A stretch of DNA of 6,431 bases, from assembly GCA_002712045.1 (NCBI GenBank), contig PARX01000041.1:1-6431 (forward strand), in the 5' to 3' direction. Each line of letters begins with the position of its first letter. Within the stretch, counting starts at the first letter, position 1. Below the pieces are notes generated by a model. That model had not been told where the DNA came from. It searched no databases and saw nothing but the letters and a program-made list of their open reading frames with translations. Of this stretch, positions 5,658 through 6,431 are shown one piece after another. This DNA comes from Paracoccaceae bacterium (GTDB lineage Bacteria; Pseudomonadota; Alphaproteobacteria; Rhodobacterales; Rhodobacteraceae). Made by a program: the position numbers and the translations under genes.

Positions 5658-6431
5658 TTATCCTTTTACCAAAGATTTAAAGGCCATTTTTTCAGGCTCC
5701 TCCGGGCTATCAATTACTGGAATTTTTGACCTCAAATGGTCGTGAAAAGTTTTCAGCCCATACTCTAAATCAGATAAAACAACCCCGTCAAACGCAGAAC
5801 TTTGAGCCGCTTCACAAGCCCATACACAAAGCATTTGATCCTCAGCCATCGTATCTCTGTCAATACGGTTAGATAAATACCTAGAAGCGCGTAATTCACG
5901 GCTCTCATTTTTATGACGATAAACTGCACCCTGTTGAACAGTCTTTGTGGCTGAAATTGGGATTTCTTGATAATAAATTACACTATTAGGATAAAATCCA
6001 AAAACTATATTTGGAAACATTCCAATGTATATCCAGGCTTGCTGATTTGAAGGTGGCAGATGTTCAATTTTAGGTAAAATATTCTTGTATCGCTGGACAG
6101 ACCAAAGCTTTGACGGGCCTCCACTGAAATATCCAACAGATCTGGAAGCTCCTTCAATATATGGTTCATCGAAATAATCATTACCGTATAAATCATGCAA
6201 ACCTGGATGGGCTTGCCGCACGTGATAACCTTCATTATCCACGTCTCGGATAGCTTTCCAATTAACATCAAGAGCGTCTTTCCATACGCCATTACCGTCT
6301 GGAAGCATTGTGTTCAATTTATAATGACTTACCTCTTCATCAAAACGTTCTAAGATCTTGCTAACGGGTGGCTGTATTGAAGATTTAAACCTAATAAAAA
6401 TGAATCCATGCCAGATCTCTTGCTCAATTGG
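5658..6431 (-). CDS. Rieske non-heme iron oxygenase, alpha subunit, C-terminal part (5' end outside window)
   Basis: The last 257 residues are present and the frame is open to the window edge (fragment begins PIEQEIWHGFIFIRF). The TTG at 6317 is internal, not the start. Rieske oxygenases use a [2Fe-2S] Rieske cluster and a mononuclear iron to hydroxylate or demethylate a substrate, with electrons from a partner reductase. The Rieske CxH/CxxH motif would lie upstream and is not visible. The catalytic domain shows NWK at fragment residues 57-59 and the two iron-ligand histidines, His70 and His75, in EGYHVRQAHPGLHDLYG. The likely third ligand is Asp198 in MAEDQML. The end AAQSSAFDGVVLSDLEYGL then FHDHLR is typical of the family. 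The residue three before the first His, normally the bridging Asp, is Glu67, as in carnitine oxygenase CntA and related quaternary-amine demethylases. An amine substrate is therefore plausible but unproven. The gene lies 182 bases upstream of potF on the same strand, with a promoter between them. Confidence 0.88.
   Translation of the reverse strand, partial: PIEQEIWHGFIFIRFKSSIQPPVSKILERFDEEVSHYKLNTMLPDGNGVWKDALDVNWKAIRDVDNEGYHVRQAHPGLHDLYGNDYFDEPYIEGASRSVGYFSGGPSKLWSVQRYKNILPKIEHLPPSNQQAWIYIGMFPNIVFGFYPNSVIYYQEIPISATKTVQQGAVYRHKNESRELRASRYLSNRIDRDTMAEDQMLCVWACEAAQSSAFDGVVLSDLEYGLKTFHDHLRSKIPVIDSPEEPEKMAFKSLVKG

Noticed and set aside
6005..6292. 95-codon frame on the minus strand
   Set aside because: It overlaps the Rieske oxygenase in another frame, and the oxygenase frame carries the metal-ligand motifs.
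6315..6317. TTG as start codon of the Rieske gene
   Set aside because: The frame stays open to the window edge, and the residues upstream (WHGFIFIRF and onward) are typical Rieske oxygenase sequence, so the gene begins outside the window.

Overview
The window is a stretch of an AT-rich Gram-negative genome in which every gene I can support lies on the minus strand. The gene set (a crotonyl-CoA carboxylase/reductase, a complete PotFGHI-type polyamine transporter, a Rieske oxygenase and a DUF1326 protein) points to an alphaproteobacterium, most likely a free-living, AT-rich marine one. The lineage is inferred from gene content and remembered protein similarity, not from a marker gene.

Layout in the direction of transcription (high to low coordinates). 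6431-5658: C-terminal 257 residues of a Rieske non-heme iron oxygenase alpha subunit, with the catalytic iron domain inside the window and the Rieske cluster domain beyond the edge. 5657-5476: intergenic region with a good sigma70-like promoter whose spacer holds a 12-bp palindrome, plus a weaker upstream promoter. 5475-4366: potF, the periplasmic polyamine-binding protein. 4365-4237: linker with a strong 12-bp-stem hairpin right after the potF stop and a 9-bp direct repeat. 4236-1345: potG (ATPase), potH and potI (permeases), tightly packed with a 4-base ATGA overlap and then a 1-base gap. 1344-1091: AT-rich spacer with a possible extended -10 promoter. 1090-341: DUF1326 protein. 273-1: first 91 codons of a crotonyl-CoA carboxylase/reductase family gene, leaving the window.

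How the genes may work together. PotF captures a polyamine in the periplasm, PotH and PotI form the channel, and PotG drives uptake with ATP. The gene order F-G-H-I and the protein matches fit the E. coli putrescine system potFGHI better than potABCD. The PotF ligand pocket is a mixture of putrescine-type and spermidine-type residues, so the substrate is uncertain. The Rieske enzyme has Glu instead of Asp at the bridging position next to the catalytic iron, a trait known from carnitine and related quaternary-amine oxygenases, so an amine substrate is plausible. Ccr belongs to the ethylmalonyl-CoA pathway (C2 assimilation) or to related enoyl-CoA reductions. A shared 'import and oxidise an amine, then assimilate the carbon' theme is only an inference from proximity.

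I found no tRNA, rRNA, CRISPR array, insertion sequence or phage gene. No wholly new system is evident. The points most worth a second look are the PotF pocket, the Rieske bridging Glu, the potF-potG hairpin and the palindrome inside the potF promoter.
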